The notes below the pieces were generated by a model. That model had not been told where the DNA came from, searched no databases, and was given only the letters and a program-made list of their open reading frames with translations. The position numbers and the translations under genes are program-made. This document shows positions 34,072-46,248 of a DNA stretch of 64,000 nucleotides, piece by piece. Source of the stretch: Gnetum montanum (lineage: Eukaryota; Streptophyta; Gnetopsida; Gnetales; Gnetaceae); assembly GCA_015680685.1 (NCBI GenBank), contig MNCI01016277.1, forward strand, positions 194,502 through 258,501, given 5' to 3'. Numbering within the stretch: position 1 is the first letter of the stretch; the number at the start of each line of letters is the position of its first letter.

Positions 34072-36929
34072 TCAAATAGTCCTAGGTAGTGGTGGCTCCT
34101 AAGGTCTTGAGGAACCTTCACCAGCTTCAGACACATGTGGTGGAAAAGGTGGTTGTGATTATTCTACTATTGCTACTACTTTAGATGAAAGATGAAAAGC
34201 ATCTTATAATGCCTTCATTATCTCTTCTTTACTTCTGGGATCATTCACAGTCCACGTAGCTTCGCTGATGTGGGTTGGGGTTGGAATATCCCAAGGACAA
34301 GGCAACACGAAAAGCAAATCCTTCACATTAAAAAACTAGGCCATGAATTGCTTGCACTCAATGTAAAATGCTTGAAGTGTGTCCTATAGTTCCTAGTAGT
34401 TATTCATTCTTTTGGCTAGGTTCTCTGCAACTGATCTCTAGTTAATGAATTTTTCCTCGAGAACCTTGAGTTTAGTATTCACAACTGTAAGCTTTTTCTT
34501 GGTGTCTTTATGGATCTTGAACTTAGCCTTGTACATCAAGTACAAGCTAGCCACTTTCTTTTCAAGTTTAGACCAAAATTTTCTAGCAGTCAACATTGCC
34601 CAATTTGCATAACACATATTGGACAACACCATGTACTCTATTTTCTCTTCAATTTGCAACTCCTTCATGTGAATTTCTACCTTGTTGTAGGTATCAATTC
34701 CATTGATGATGGGTTGCCATAATTCTCTACCTTGTTGGAGTTTCTAGAGGGTCTCATTAACTTTTACCTTTGCTAGTTGGATATACTTTTCATTCACCTC
34801 CTTTTGTAGGCTAGCCTAGTCTTTATAACGATTTTTAACTTTCTTGAATTTTAGAGCCTCATTCTTCCAGGCGACAATCTCAATAGCTGACTTCTAGCAT
34901 AAGGCACAAACCTCCTCCATGGAGAGGTTATGATTTTCCACTAACAATTTCCTCAATTCAGCATTTTCCCTAACAAGCTACTCCTGCTATTGATGGATAA
35001 ATTCTTCTAACTATTATTTTTGCACATCAACATTCTACATGTGATGATTTCTGTAATCAAGGTCTCATTTTCTTGGTGAGCCTACATCAAGTCCTTCTGT
35101 ACTATGTGAGTTTTAAATTTTCTTATTAACTTATTAAAGACCACTATTGCCATTTCTCCGTTAACCTACTTAAGCTATTATTAAAGTTGTTGAAAAGGAT
35201 CATCTCATGTTAATGTAAGATTAATAAGAATAGGGTTAGCAATTCAAGCATAGAATTTGGCAACTTCTATAGCTAAGCATTGATTATGTGCTTGAGTTGT
35301 TTCAAGTTGTCCTTCCAAGATGAGGCACATGCCCTTTGCCTCTAGCATCTTCAACGAGATTATAGTGATGGTATCTAGAAAATCAAAGATATCTAGAGTT
35401 AGTTACCCAGCTCCCACCAGTCGATCCATTAGTTCTTCATGCTAGGCTGTACTTAATCTCCCATTGATTATCCCTGAAAATGTCTACACATCTCTTATTT
35501 TAGAAACATTTGGTTTAAGCACTGCAGGCATGTTTAGTGCCTCAACAACTTAATTATCAATGATCTTTGTAGCTGTCTCTTACCCCTGGTGCTGCATCAC
35601 CAATACGGTTGCCTCCTCATCCTCCTCCAAGCATACTAAAAAGGAAGTGGCATTCCCAAAGATCTCTAGGAATAGATGGTGTTGAGAGAGAGACACCATC
35701 ACATCTTAGGAACTTGGATTTAACCTCGTAGGTAACTACATTCATTGGGTAGGCAATATTGATCCACCTCCCTCCATCTGGCTAATTGTACAAGCCACTT
35801 CTCTGAGGTGACTCATGGCTGGTTTGTACACAGATGGATCTCCACCATTGGTTCTTGCCCATTGATCTCATTGTTATAAGAGTTTCTCTAGAAATTTTTG
35901 CATGCATTCAACCATAGTGTAGGCCTTTGATGTTTTCTCATGAGCAGGTGGTGGAGGTGGATGTTGTTGCTCCTCTTCTGTGATTGTTGTAGGCATCTTA
36001 TCCTTCATCATATTCGCTCATGAAGCACTAGGAGCATGACTGAGTATATCATTTATGTAGTGGACTATCACTATCCTTTTGCATTGTTTTTTGATCAAGC
36101 AAGGGAAGGGTAAGGTCTTTCTTCCACATTCATTCTTCTTAAAGTGCTTTTCTATCTCTAGATAGATTAGTTGTGGAAGATTTGCTAGAAATTTGCTACT
36201 CAAAGCAATGCATGCTTGGGCAAAGAAGGTTATCACCTTACTGGGCCTCACCATTGAATTGAGGTGGTAGGTTGCTATCTTAAAATAGACTCACTTTACC
36301 AGTGTGAGCATGTCAAACTCCTTATGGTCAACCCCATAACACCATTGCATCCACTACTTCTTTACTCTAGGATCACCTTGTGTTGATAACTCTACCAACT
36401 ATGTTCCTGTGTCTGGTAGCCCAAGGACCTATGAAATTACCTTCATTGAGTATGACAATTGGATTTCCTTGATTTTCATAGTGGATCTTGCTTTCCTATT
36501 ATTCCAGAAGAGATACATTTCTCTCATGTACCCTCCCCACTGGAAGTGATAATTGGCCACATGGAAGAGTCTTGCAATTGAGTTCTGACATATTCTAGAG
36601 TCGATTTAAGGAATGGTCCAAAATTTAGTTCTTGGAGAGCTAAGTGTTGGACCTCATAGATTTCAATTATGTCTAGACAAGATTGTGTGAGTGTGACTTC
36701 TAGTCTGGGTACAAGGCCTAGCACTTTGCCTCATTGTGAATGTTTAGATGTGGCTGCCTCTTTGGGAATCTGTTGGACAGATTCCACCTCAGCCTTGTCT
36801 TTGAGAGGTTGCATGGGTTTCCTTAGCCTATTCTTGTCCATGTTCTTATTGGCCTCTTCCACCTCTAGGTTACTTCTCCCATGGTTGTGATTGTCCCTCC
36901 TCCTATAGTCTCTTCGATTTTGGTGCCAT
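34072..36929 (-). pseudogene. ORF3 of element E (third ORF downstream of pol)
   Basis: The start at 36929 reads M-A-P-K-S-K-R-L and aligns with the starts of D (M-P-P-K-R-L) and F (M-V-P-K-R). An N-terminal block at about 36400-36550 has EMYLFWNN and TMKIKEIQLSYS, matching D and F. The middle (about 35000-35400) is polar and charged. A helical block at 34438-34668 (MCYANWAMLTARKFWSKLEK) aligns with F. The C-terminal signature LPCPWDIPTPT and TWTVNDPRS lies at about 34230-34310. The tail ends EPPLPRTI before the stop at 34072. Stops and frameshifts are numerous. I see no signal peptide or membrane segment. By position it corresponds to the env-like ORF of Athila elements, but I cannot confirm homology. 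Function unknown. Confidence 0.78.
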
Positions 36930-39010
36930 CTATAATCACACATAATAATAGATTAGTAATTATTATGCAACTTAGAATACTAGAATACCTTGTCTCATGA
37001 GGTGGTTACATTTGGCTAAGGTGTGATTATGGTTATATAGATTAAGTAGTTAATTATAAATTTAATCTTTGGTTTACCAAAGTTTTTGTAAGGGTTAAAT
37101 TTCAAAAATTAATGATTTAATAGCATTTATCACTTAACCCATTAGGGGAGTTAGAAAAAATTTCAAAAAAAAGTATCAGCAAAACCTTGGGGTTTTCTAT
37201 CACCATGACTAAGATCTTACCTCCAGTAATTGCAAGATTGAAGAATGTGGGGATTTGGATAAACAATTTGAGAGTTATAGGCTCGAAAAGGTTTTGGGCT
37301 CTAAAAATTGCAAAAACTCCTTGGGTGTTATGGACCAAATGTGAAAAATTCCTAAGCATTGAATGGTATTTACAGTATTTTTTTACTACATCAATGGGGC
37401 TTCATCAATGGGCCCTAGTCAATGCAGTCCATTGTGTCAATGGGGCCTTGTCAATGTAGCTGTTGACCACCATTTACTTTTGTTGACTTGGTCAAAACTT
37501 GAAAATTACAAAAAGATTTTGAATGAAATTAGGATCAAATGAAAGCCCAAAAAACCATGAACATGATGAAAATATAAGAAGAGGATATTGAAGTTTTAGA
37601 AATTAAGAAAATTAGGAAAAATGGTAAAAATGGGATGGAAAATTAGAGTTCAAGGGGCACAAAGTGGTGTGCACAATGGAATATCCAAAAGATAGGATTG
37701 TAGAAATGCCTGAGGTAAGGAACTTAACTAACCAAACTAAGAGATATGTAAGTGGGTCCTTCCCATAGCAGGAATCTACCCTTTTTATCCTTGCATAATC
37801 GCAACTAAGGAGTCAGTGAGCCCCATAGTTGATTAATGGTTATGAAAAGTTAAGGAATAACCAAAAATAATCTATCCAAGAATTCTAGCACATCAAACTA
37901 AGACATCGATCATAACATAGAAACCGACAATGAGGTGAGTTATGGTAGCATAGGTGGATGACTGAGAAGGTGAAATGGAATGTTGAATTGAGGTCGTAAG
38001 AAGTCCCTTGTGGAATATGTGTTTAAAATAACCTAAGAAGATCCCTCCTTAGTCCAAACCAAAACTAGCCTCTTTTAGTGACTTTGCATTGCCACTCCAA
38101 GACTGATTGATCCATTCAAGACATAAGAGTGCTCCCATAAAATAACAACTATTCCAAAAATAGAAGAAAAGAGAAGTAGGAAGTGAGAGAAAAAGAGGGC
38201 CTTAGTTAGAGGGAACTTTCAGGCATGGGTGCATGTCTTTCTAGTCCTATAATTAGTGCTTGTATCCCATTTATTTATCTAAGGGGTGTACTTTGAATTC
38301 CCATCATGTTTTTTCTTTCTTTTTTTCTTGAAATGGGAACCACACCATGCAAAGACTTTATTTGTCTTCCTATTAGTTGTTGGGATGGAATGGTAAGAAG
38401 TTCATGAAAAACATCCAAGCCCTCAAGTATGAAAAATAGTACAAGGAGTAATGAGTTCCCTTAAAGTCACACCCTCCACAAACCTTTAAATATTTCCCTA
38501 TTCTAGAACTACCATGGTCACCAATTGATTAAAAGTTTTATTATGGAAGGGATCTCAAACTCCCAAAATAAGGAAAAACATAGAGTTTATTGGGTGGGCA
38601 TATGATATGGACTCACTACATGTTCCATGAAAAATAAACCATGTCATAGTCATTAGACATCAGAATTCAAAAATAGAAACCAGACATTGACAATCCCAAC
38701 ATTAAGCACAAACCATCATTAGTAAACAGCAACAGTGGCACTATGTCTTGTAGCAATAAAGAACTTTTATTAGCAAAAATAATGAAAATTCATACTTAAA
38801 CAAAACAAAAAATAAATTAAAATATATAAGAAAGTGTAAACTAACCAAAAAAAGTTCAAAGGTACTAATGATGCTACAAAACCAGGAAAAATTTAAAAAA
38901 CAGAAATCCATAAAATAAATAACTTGTAAAAATAAAAAAATGTGGAAAACAAAAAAGAACAAAAAGTAGAAAAACTAAGAAGCCATATAGATCATTAACA
39001 TAGATGGGAA
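36930..39010 (-). other. Non-coding region between integrase and ORF3 in element E
   Basis: It includes patches shared with A and C (38000-39000): the GAAAGACATG-ACCCAT-type module (38218-38262) and the hairpin module (about 38282-38362). It also has a U3-like block at 37365-37462. No sense ORF is recognised. Confidence 0.65.
37365..37462 (-). promoter_or_regulatory. Internal U3-like block of element E
   Basis: Repeats around CTAGTCAATG and ATGGGGCCTTGTCAATG (37387-37462) match the U3 repeats of its own LTR. On the minus strand they are followed by a TATA-like TGTAAATA (about 37367-37374). The block is about 440 bp upstream of the ORF3 start. Inferred to be a second promoter. Confidence 0.6.
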
Positions 39011-39013
39011 TCT

Positions 39014-39024
39014 CCCCCATGACT
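39014..39024 (-). promoter_or_regulatory. Polypurine-like motif after integrase, element E
   Basis: The minus strand reads AGTCATGGGGG then AGATTCC, at the same place as in A, C and D. Confidence 0.6.
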
Positions 39025-39059
39025 GAGTTGGAAGGAAGAGATCTGAAAAATGGAACATG

Positions 39060-40430
39060 GTTGTCCATCCATCAAGGTGGTAGTTGCATTGGCTTGTCTT
39101 GGTTCTAGGAAAGGTTTTACTTATTGGATGTTGACCATATGCTTTTTATTTGGGTTTTTAAGTTTGCAGATTAACATGGACCTATAGGGAAAGGTTTGAT
39201 TAATTATATAAGGTCCCTCCCATAATGTTTGAAATTTTGTCTTCTAGGGTATATGTGTGGGGTTCCAATAAAGAACCTTATCACCTAGTTGAAATGTTAA
39301 TTTCTGTATTTTGAGGTCATGACATTGCTTGGTGAATGCCTTATGCATCTTATTCAAAGATAGGGCCACCAATCAATTTTCATCTAGCACATTCAGGTTG
39401 ATCAATCTTTCTTTCTATGCTAGACATAAGTCAAGATCTAGATCATAGGCTATTAAGAGTGTACGAAGCTTAGACTAGATTAGAAGCCTGAAAATTTTCC
39501 ATAGACTAACTCATAGGGAAAGTAGCCAATAGGAAGTTTCCATGTTGAGCGATAGGCCCAGAGGGCATTGTTGAGTTTGGTGCTCCAATCTCTCCTATAT
39601 TTATTTATGGTTCTTGTTAAAATCTTTGTGATCCCCTAGTTAGTTACCTCTACTTGACCATTGGCTTAGAGGTGGTAGGGTGTTGTTAATTTATGTTTAA
39701 CCCCTAAGTGTTGCATCAATTTTCTAAAAGTGACACCTATGAAATGAGTTTCATTGTTAAAAATTAGTGCACGTGGCATCCCAAACCTATTTACAACATT
39801 TTGTTGTATAAATCTAGTAGTAGTGGATGATGTACAATCAATAACGACTACTGCTTCTATCCATTTTGTGTAGTAGTCAATTTCTATGATGATATATGCC
39901 TTTCCATTAAACATGGATGTGATCAGGCCCATAAATCCAATGCCTCATATGTCAAAAGGCTCCAATGGTTGAATACATTATTGAGGATCTTCCATTCGAG
40001 TGGTCATCCCACCATCTCATTAACAATGTTCACAAGATCAGATAAACTCGTGGGCATCCCTGAAGATTTTAGGCCAATAGCATCCTACCATCAGGATTTT
40101 CATGGCCATGCATCTCATTACATAGTGGCTTCTACAAGGCCCTTCATGAGCATCCTAGAGAAAATGTAGTTGATCTTCATCAGAGACATACCAATGAATC
40201 AAGCCATCAACACACACCTTGTAAAGGTGTTCATTGATTTCTATGAACTATTTGGCCCAATGAAGAAATTTTTGCTTCTTTCTAAAGTCAAGATCTTGTG
40301 GCATCTCCTAAGTGAGAAGATGGATGAGGATGCCATTATACCATGTTGTTTCTACGGGCATTTGGTCATTTATTGATCCTATAAAGAAGATTTCGTTTAA
40401 AAACTAATCAGAGAGAGGGCTCTCCTCCTC
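39060..40430 (-). pseudogene. Integrase of element E
   Basis: An N-terminal zinc-binding pattern is visible (HEG..SH, then SCEHC, about 39990-40160). In the core, family members have a GIDFMG block; here it reads GIGFMG (about 39925), so the first catalytic Asp is Gly. The second block reads ALIFNNETHF (about 39745), with Asn for the second Asp. GQVEV keeps the Glu (about 39650). WALWAYRST-like NALWAYRST is at about 39565. The C-terminal domain (39130-39330) has NIMGGTLYN-like remnants. The enzyme could not catalyse integration as written. Confidence 0.85.
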
Positions 40431-40930
40431 TTTATCTTTCCATCTTAAGCGAGAGAGGTGGTCTGCAACCACATTCTTGGTCCCTTTTTGATCTACCATT
40501 ATGAGATCAAATTCCTACAAGATCATAAGCCACCATATGATACAAGGAATCACCATTGGCTTGTTCATGAGGAAGTGGATTGCATTGTGGTCCATGTGCA
40601 AAAATACTTTGTAGTGAAGCACATAGTGCCTAAACTTTTCAAGAGCATAAACCACTACCATTAGTTCCTTCTCCATGGTGGTGTAATTTAATTGTGCTTT
40701 GACAATGTTTCAGCTTGCATAGTGGATGTAGTATGGGTGTTTCTTATCATCTAACTATGTGAGCATAGCTCCCAGGGCATAGTTAGATGCATCTATCATG
40801 ATGTGGAATGGTTTGGATCAGTCTAGTACCCATAGAATTTGTGTTTTTATGAGTTTCTTATTTAACTATTGGAATGCTTGTTCACATTACCTTGTCCAGG
40901 TGAAAGGTACATCCTTCTTTGTAAGCTCTA
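40430..40930 (-). pseudogene. RNase H of element E
   Basis: Blocks seen are IMIDASNYALGA (about 40768-40803), NYTTMEKELMVVVYALEKFRHY (about 40630-40695) and FLHMDHNAIHFLM (40575-40610). The tether follows, with VVADHLSRL (about 40445). The order and spacing fit a Ty3/gypsy RNase H. No second, archaeal-type RNase H like that of Tat/Ogre elements is visible. Stops are few in this part. Confidence 0.85.
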
Positions 40931-41930
40931 CCAACATTTGTATGATCTTATAGAAATTATCTATGAATCACTAGTAGTAGTCAGTGTGTCCAAGGAATGA
41001 CTAAACATCTTTAATGATTTTTGTTTGGTGGGTTATTCCTTGGATGACCCTTATTTTCTCAAGGTCTAACTCAATCCCTTTTTGAGTAATTTTATGCCCT
41101 AGTACAATGCCTTATTGGATCATGAGGTGGCTCTTTTGCTAGTTGAGTTGCAGATTTATTTCCCCACATCTTTTCAGTAGTTTCTTAAGGTAGTCCAAGG
41201 CTTGCTCAAATGCAGCTCCATAGGTGGAGAAGTCATCCATGAATACTTCCATACCACTATCGATATGCTTCTATAAGATGTTAAGGACCAAGCATTGAAA
41301 TGTTATGGGGGCATTTCATAGACCAAATGGCATCTTACAATATGCAAAAGTCTCCCAAGGACTTTTGAATGTTGTTTTGGCCAAATCTTCTAGTAAAATT
41401 TTGATTTGGTTATAGCCACTATAACCATCCAAGAAGCTATAATAGCAATTCCTAGAGATTCTTTCCAATACTTGGTTCACAAATGGCAATGGAAAATGAT
41501 CTTTAAATGTTGTCATGTTCAACAACCTAAAGTTGATGCAAACCCACCACTTGCCATCTTCCTTTGGCATGATTATGAGTGGGCTAACCCACTCACTATC
41601 CATGATGGGATAGATAAGCCCTACCTTTAGGGGTTGTTCTATTTCCTTCTTGAGGATTTGCTTTAATTTTGGATTCAACCATTTCTATAGCTACCTTCTT
41701 GGCTTCATGGCCAAGTCGATGTGAATGTGATGTTGGCATATCCTTGGATCAATTCTTATCAACTCAAAATATGACCAAGCAAAGGCTATTGGCCATTTGT
41801 TAACCACCTCTAACAACCTTTCTTTTTGTTTAGGAGCAAGTTTGGCATTGATTATGACTAGCTTACCATTATTTAAGAATGCATACTCTATGCTGGTTAG
41901 TAGAGTTTTCAATGCTAGGGGCTTCTACTT
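40930..41930 (-). pseudogene. Reverse transcriptase of element E
   Basis: The N-terminal edge starts around 41912 (EYAFLNNGKLVIINAKLAP). A clean stretch at 41678-41316 carries WVSPLIIMPKEDGKWWVCIN, DHFPLPFVNQVLE, YSFLDGYSGYNQI and FAYCKMPFGL. The catalytic EVFMDDFSTYG is at about 41215-41250, with both Asp kept. The thumb ends in FLGHTDYY and VELTKKDVPF (40900-40960). The DGYSGYNQI and FSTYG blocks are typical of Athila-type OTA elements. One stop at 41315 follows the clean stretch. Confidence 0.9.
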
Positions 41931-42119
41931 GAATTTATTAGGGATTTTCAACTCTTCCCAATAGGTATCATCATTTTCATCATCAAAGAGTTGGTCATGA
42001 ACTTTTTCAAGTTCATCCATGCCTTCAACATAAGTACTTATTAGGGTTTTATTTAGTTCCATGCATAATGTGCTGCTTTCTAAGTTAGCTATTAGCCACC
42101 GGATGCCCTCCTATTTTGT

Positions 42120-42720
42120 GGCTATTTCTTACAAACACCATTGAATATGTTTTTCTTGTGCACATTAATTACATGATTTAATGTATGTACTTTTGACAGA
42201 CCAAATATTTTGCACATAATTGCACCTATTATCACTATATGTGATGCATGGAATATGCTTCTTCTCCAATAGTTCAAATTCATTTTCCTTGGAAATTTCC
42301 AAGGAGAGGTCCCTTTTGTCCATTTGTGCATCGATCATGCTTAACCATGCTCTTCCCATAATGACGGGAAAGTCACCTTTGCAATTCTCTACCTTGATCA
42401 CTAGAAAATCAACAAGATAGAACCACCCATAAATTGTTGTCACAATTTCCTCTACTAATCCTAGAGGCATAGTAATTGACTAGTCAACCAATTCCAAATA
42501 AATGTTGTTCTTCTTAAGAGGTGGTAGGTTCCAAGATTTGTACAAGTCATGGGAAATGAGGTTGACATCAGAACCAAAATCAAGAAGATCCTTGCATGGC
42601 TCATGTCTAGTGATCTTCAAGTAAATGAGTGGATGTCCTAGGTCAAATCATTTCATGGGAAGATGCCTAGCCTTGATCCAATTGTAAATAGCATGAGTTA
42701 ACATCATAGTGTGGATCTAA
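42120..42720 (-). pseudogene. Protease domain of element E
   Basis: The active-site loop reads LLDFGSDVNLIS (about 42560), D-F-G instead of D-S/T-G. MPLGLVEEIVTTIYGW follows at 42470. IMGRAWLSMIDAQM is at about 42330. The tail EKKHIPCITYSDN matches A and C. Probably inactive. Confidence 0.85.
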
Positions 42721-45174
42721 GGTAGCATTTAGTTTGGAGGACACTCAAAGGTATTTGATGTAGAGGATGAGGGTGTTGGAGATGTAGCGTGGCTAACCAC
42801 ATGATTTTGTGAGGGTTTAGGAAGGCTATTGGATAAAAAAAAGGTTTTTTCATGGATTGATTGTTTGAACCACATGGTTAGAAGGCTGAATGTGAATGTA
42901 TATCCCTCATGGCATTTCGGTGCTGTGACTATGGAGGGATTTTCCCATGCATGGACAAAGCAAGAGGTAACTGGGTAGAGGGTAGAGGGATGTGTGTAGA
43001 TGGATGTGAATGGTGATATGGATATTGATTCTCCCCTCAAGTAGATGGTGAATGTGTTTAGTGGTACTTTAGAGGGTAATAGTCATGTTGAAATGAGGTA
43101 TGACTTACAATAACTTGTTGAAGAGACAAGTTGTTGAACATAGCACCTATATGGATCTGGTTGCCTATAAGGATACTGTTGCCTTGGTGACAACATTTTC
43201 CACAATTATTATTGGTGCCATTATTGGTATTGTTCATATGGTTATGGTGGATCTCTACTTGGGTAGTAAGCTTGTTATTGTTGGTGGAACTATCTTGGAT
43301 TGCATTGAGGATAAGGCAATCATCTAGGTGCTTGTCTACATGCTAGTTGAGGATTCAATGCATACATCCTAAACTCTTGTAAGTGTGACATCATAGGGTA
43401 ACATTCCTTTAGATGTTCATATTGACAAATTTCACAACTAGCATCATCTTTAGAGTCTATCTCCACAACTTCCTCTATGGTAGCAACTTTGCCCTTACCT
43501 CTTTAGTAGGCACATTTAGCTTCTTTTTGCCTCCTATGGTTATGATCACTATTTTAATCTTTGGATTCTTTAGCAATATTCATAGTAGTTTGGAATTTCT
43601 CATTTAAAGAGTCCCATAATTTATCAACTTTTTCTATAATATCAAAAATAGAATTTTTGATGGACAAGGTTTTTCTATTCACCACTTCATCGAGCAATGA
43701 CTACTCCTCATCACAAAATTAGACCTTTTGTTTCCTAATGGAAGGATCCCTATTATACTCTTCTACACTTTCCATTTTCCACAACTCATCTTCTTATTTT
43801 ACTACCTACTCCATCAACCTTTGGAATAGATGAGCTCTTAGTTTAGACAATCTCCCTTGGGCATACATCCCAAGAGTTCTTCTAGTTTCTACTTTGAGCC
43901 AATCTATGATTTGGCAAAGTTGTTCCCTCTGAGACTAACCATAGCTAGGGCATTAGTGTAAGAGTGAATAATATCTATCCATAGTAGCATCCAAGGGTTC
44001 ATGTGTTCCTTGTTTCCATCCTTGGATCTGCCTCCTCAAATTAGACACTCTGGAGTACATTTGATATTTGTCATTGAATAGCTCCAACATGGTACTTCAT
44101 CTGCAAATAGATTCCCACTCCAAGGACCAATACTAGCTTTTAGCTTCTTTGATGAGTGTCGTATGAAACAGCTTGAGTTTTGCCATTCATTTTCTATATT
44201 TTGTAAGGCATAGGCATCATGGAAAGCTTGTAGATGTGTCTGTGGATTAGAGTTGTATCCCTCCTCAAATATTGGGATATTATTCATGTCTAATCACTTG
44301 ATATGACTATTTTTCATATGCATGGTTGGAATTCTAACTACCTCTATGATGTTAAGAATACTTCTAGTCACCAATAGAGGTTCCTCATCATGATTGTGTC
44401 AATGATGTTGATGATGGTTCCTATCACCTCTGTGTTCTTGATGGCCTTGACAATCATTGTTGTCTTGTTGATCACCCTCATCATGATTATTTTGATGATA
44501 GCTTCTATGAGAATTGGCAGATGAAGAGAGATGTTTAGAATTAGATGAAGAGGATTGAGAGGAAGGTGGACTACCACCACCATTGTGGTTTCCACCATCA
44601 TGATTTTGCTCATTATGACCACCATCCTTAGATCCCTTGCTATTGTGATGTTTTCCTAAGTCTCTAGCTTAACTATCACTTTTTCCCAAATCTATTTTAT
44701 GAATAGTTGACTATAGGTTTAGGGTCATACCCTCATTACCAATAATAGGAGGTGGAGAATCTTCATGTTGAGAGCCTTCAATGGGAGGATCCTTATTATC
44801 ATCCTAATCTAGTAGAAACAAGGGATTAGTGAAATGTTTCCCCTTCATAGCCTCATGGTGCTTCTCCTAATGTCAATCTTGCTTACATTATGTTTTAGTG
44901 GGATGGTATTTTAAGTGTCATAAGCATTCACAATGTATTCCTCATGAAGATCTGAGATGCCCAACTTTTTAAGGATTTGAAATAGCATCCAAAGCACAAA
45001 TAAATCAGGGGGCAAGATGAGATTTCCCTCCATATCGTGCCATCACAACTATTCATCTTGATGTAGGATGAAGGTGAAGTCTGGTACATACTCATCAGGA
45101 TGAGTATATACCATTTTTTGCTCTTGTGGAACTAACAATTTGACATCTTCATGCTTGTGAGAAGAAGAAGACAT
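42721..45174 (-). pseudogene. gag of element E
   Basis: ATG at 45174 opens M-S-S-S-S-H-K. YTHPDEYVPDFTF and a HQDE block (about 45050-45115) match C. A His/Asn/Ser-rich tract is at about 44400-44620, then DMNNIPIFEEGYNSNPQTH (about 44250) and the capsid part to about 43600. The Gln/His/Tyr-rich linker runs to about 42800. TAG/TGA stops and frame changes are scattered. The distance to the 5' LTR (about 155 bp) leaves a short leader. Confidence 0.82.
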
Positions 45175-45308
45175 TTTGCAATATGAAATAAAATGTTAGT
45201 GTGGTTTTATAATTCTATGTATAGTGGGAATGATATTAATCTTGAGGTTCATACAATAATATTAATGGTATTCACTAAACCTAAATAGTACATGTTTCAA
45301 CAAACAAA

Positions 45309-45328
45309 GTCCTTGACAATGGCACCAA
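45309..45328 (-). promoter_or_regulatory. Primer binding site of element E
   Basis: The minus strand reads TTGGTGCCATTGTCAAGGAC directly inside the 5' LTR, the same tRNA-Asp-like type as A and C. Confidence 0.87.
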
Positions 45329-46243
45329 TGATGAGCAATGAGTTACCCCTATGCCTAACCATACAAATCACAAAAAGTTCACACGTGATCTGGTCAAATT
45401 TTGTGGACTTTATAGTTTCCAGTGCACTAGTCTTCTAGGTGGTGAACCTTTCCCTAAGGTCATTTGTTGTCTTCCCAATTACACTTGTGAAGAACATGGT
45501 ATGGTTAAGTGTAATTGAGGCATACAATTTTTATAGTTTTATGTTTTATAGTCTTGGTGCTTGAATAGAGATAAAGACAAGGTAATTTAATGGCTAATTC
45601 AATGTAACTAACCTACTAGCCTCTAACTAATCCTAACATAAGTATTCAGTCCTACTTTCCATACACATCCTAAACCCACATATCCACTACTAGGTTACCA
45701 AGTGCTATGCTAGTAGGCGTACCAAGCAATAATGCTACTGGGATTACCAAGAGAATACATGTTATACTTGAAGCAATCATACTTATGTGTTTAATCTATC
45801 TAGCTTATCTTGATCAATTATCTTAATTAGCTTAATTACTGGAAAACATTGAATAGTTAATTGAAAACATTAAATGCATAAATGAAATATTGTTGCATAC
45901 ATGAAATCATTAATCTATCTAGAATGCTGCAAGGTTTATCAAAAAGCTTGTCTTTATTGCTACACACACTATCATGCTCAAGTACAACAATGTTTAAATA
46001 AATATCTATACACATAATGACTCTTGTTATGGGCACTCAGGAAAAATATTCTAACTTTCAAATAGACAAACTACAAGATCTCTGCTACTACTATGAGAAT
46101 TGATTGCCATAAATTCAGCTAGTGGCTCATATTTATAGACTAGGATAGACCCCTATGTTGATGGGGTCACATTGATGCAATTAATTGCACTGATGGGGCC
46201 TCATCAACAGGGCCCAGTTACTGTGACAAACCAAAACTCATCA
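45329..46243 (-). repeat. Element E 5' LTR (915 bp)
   Basis: Bounded by TGATGAG and CTCATCA (+ strand order) and followed by the ATAGG duplication. It is 41 bp shorter than the 3' LTR because it has fewer U3 repeats. The TATA box is at 46130-46137 on the minus strand. Confidence 0.95.
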
Positions 46244-46248
46244 ATAGG

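Larger units (their letters stand above)
32870..46243 (-). mobile_element. Element E: most complete Athila-like Ty3/gypsy copy, with ORF3
   Basis: The 13.4-kb element on the minus strand is inserted into D. It is bounded by TGATGAG (32870) and CTCATCA (46243) and flanked by a perfect ATAGG duplication (32865-32869 and 46244-46248). In transcription order it has the 5' LTR (right), primer binding site, gag, protease, RT, RNase H, integrase, a non-coding region with an internal U3-like block, ORF3, polypurine tract and 3' LTR (left). It is the only copy here with RT and integrase. All frames carry stops, and two integrase catalytic residues are changed. Confidence 0.93.
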
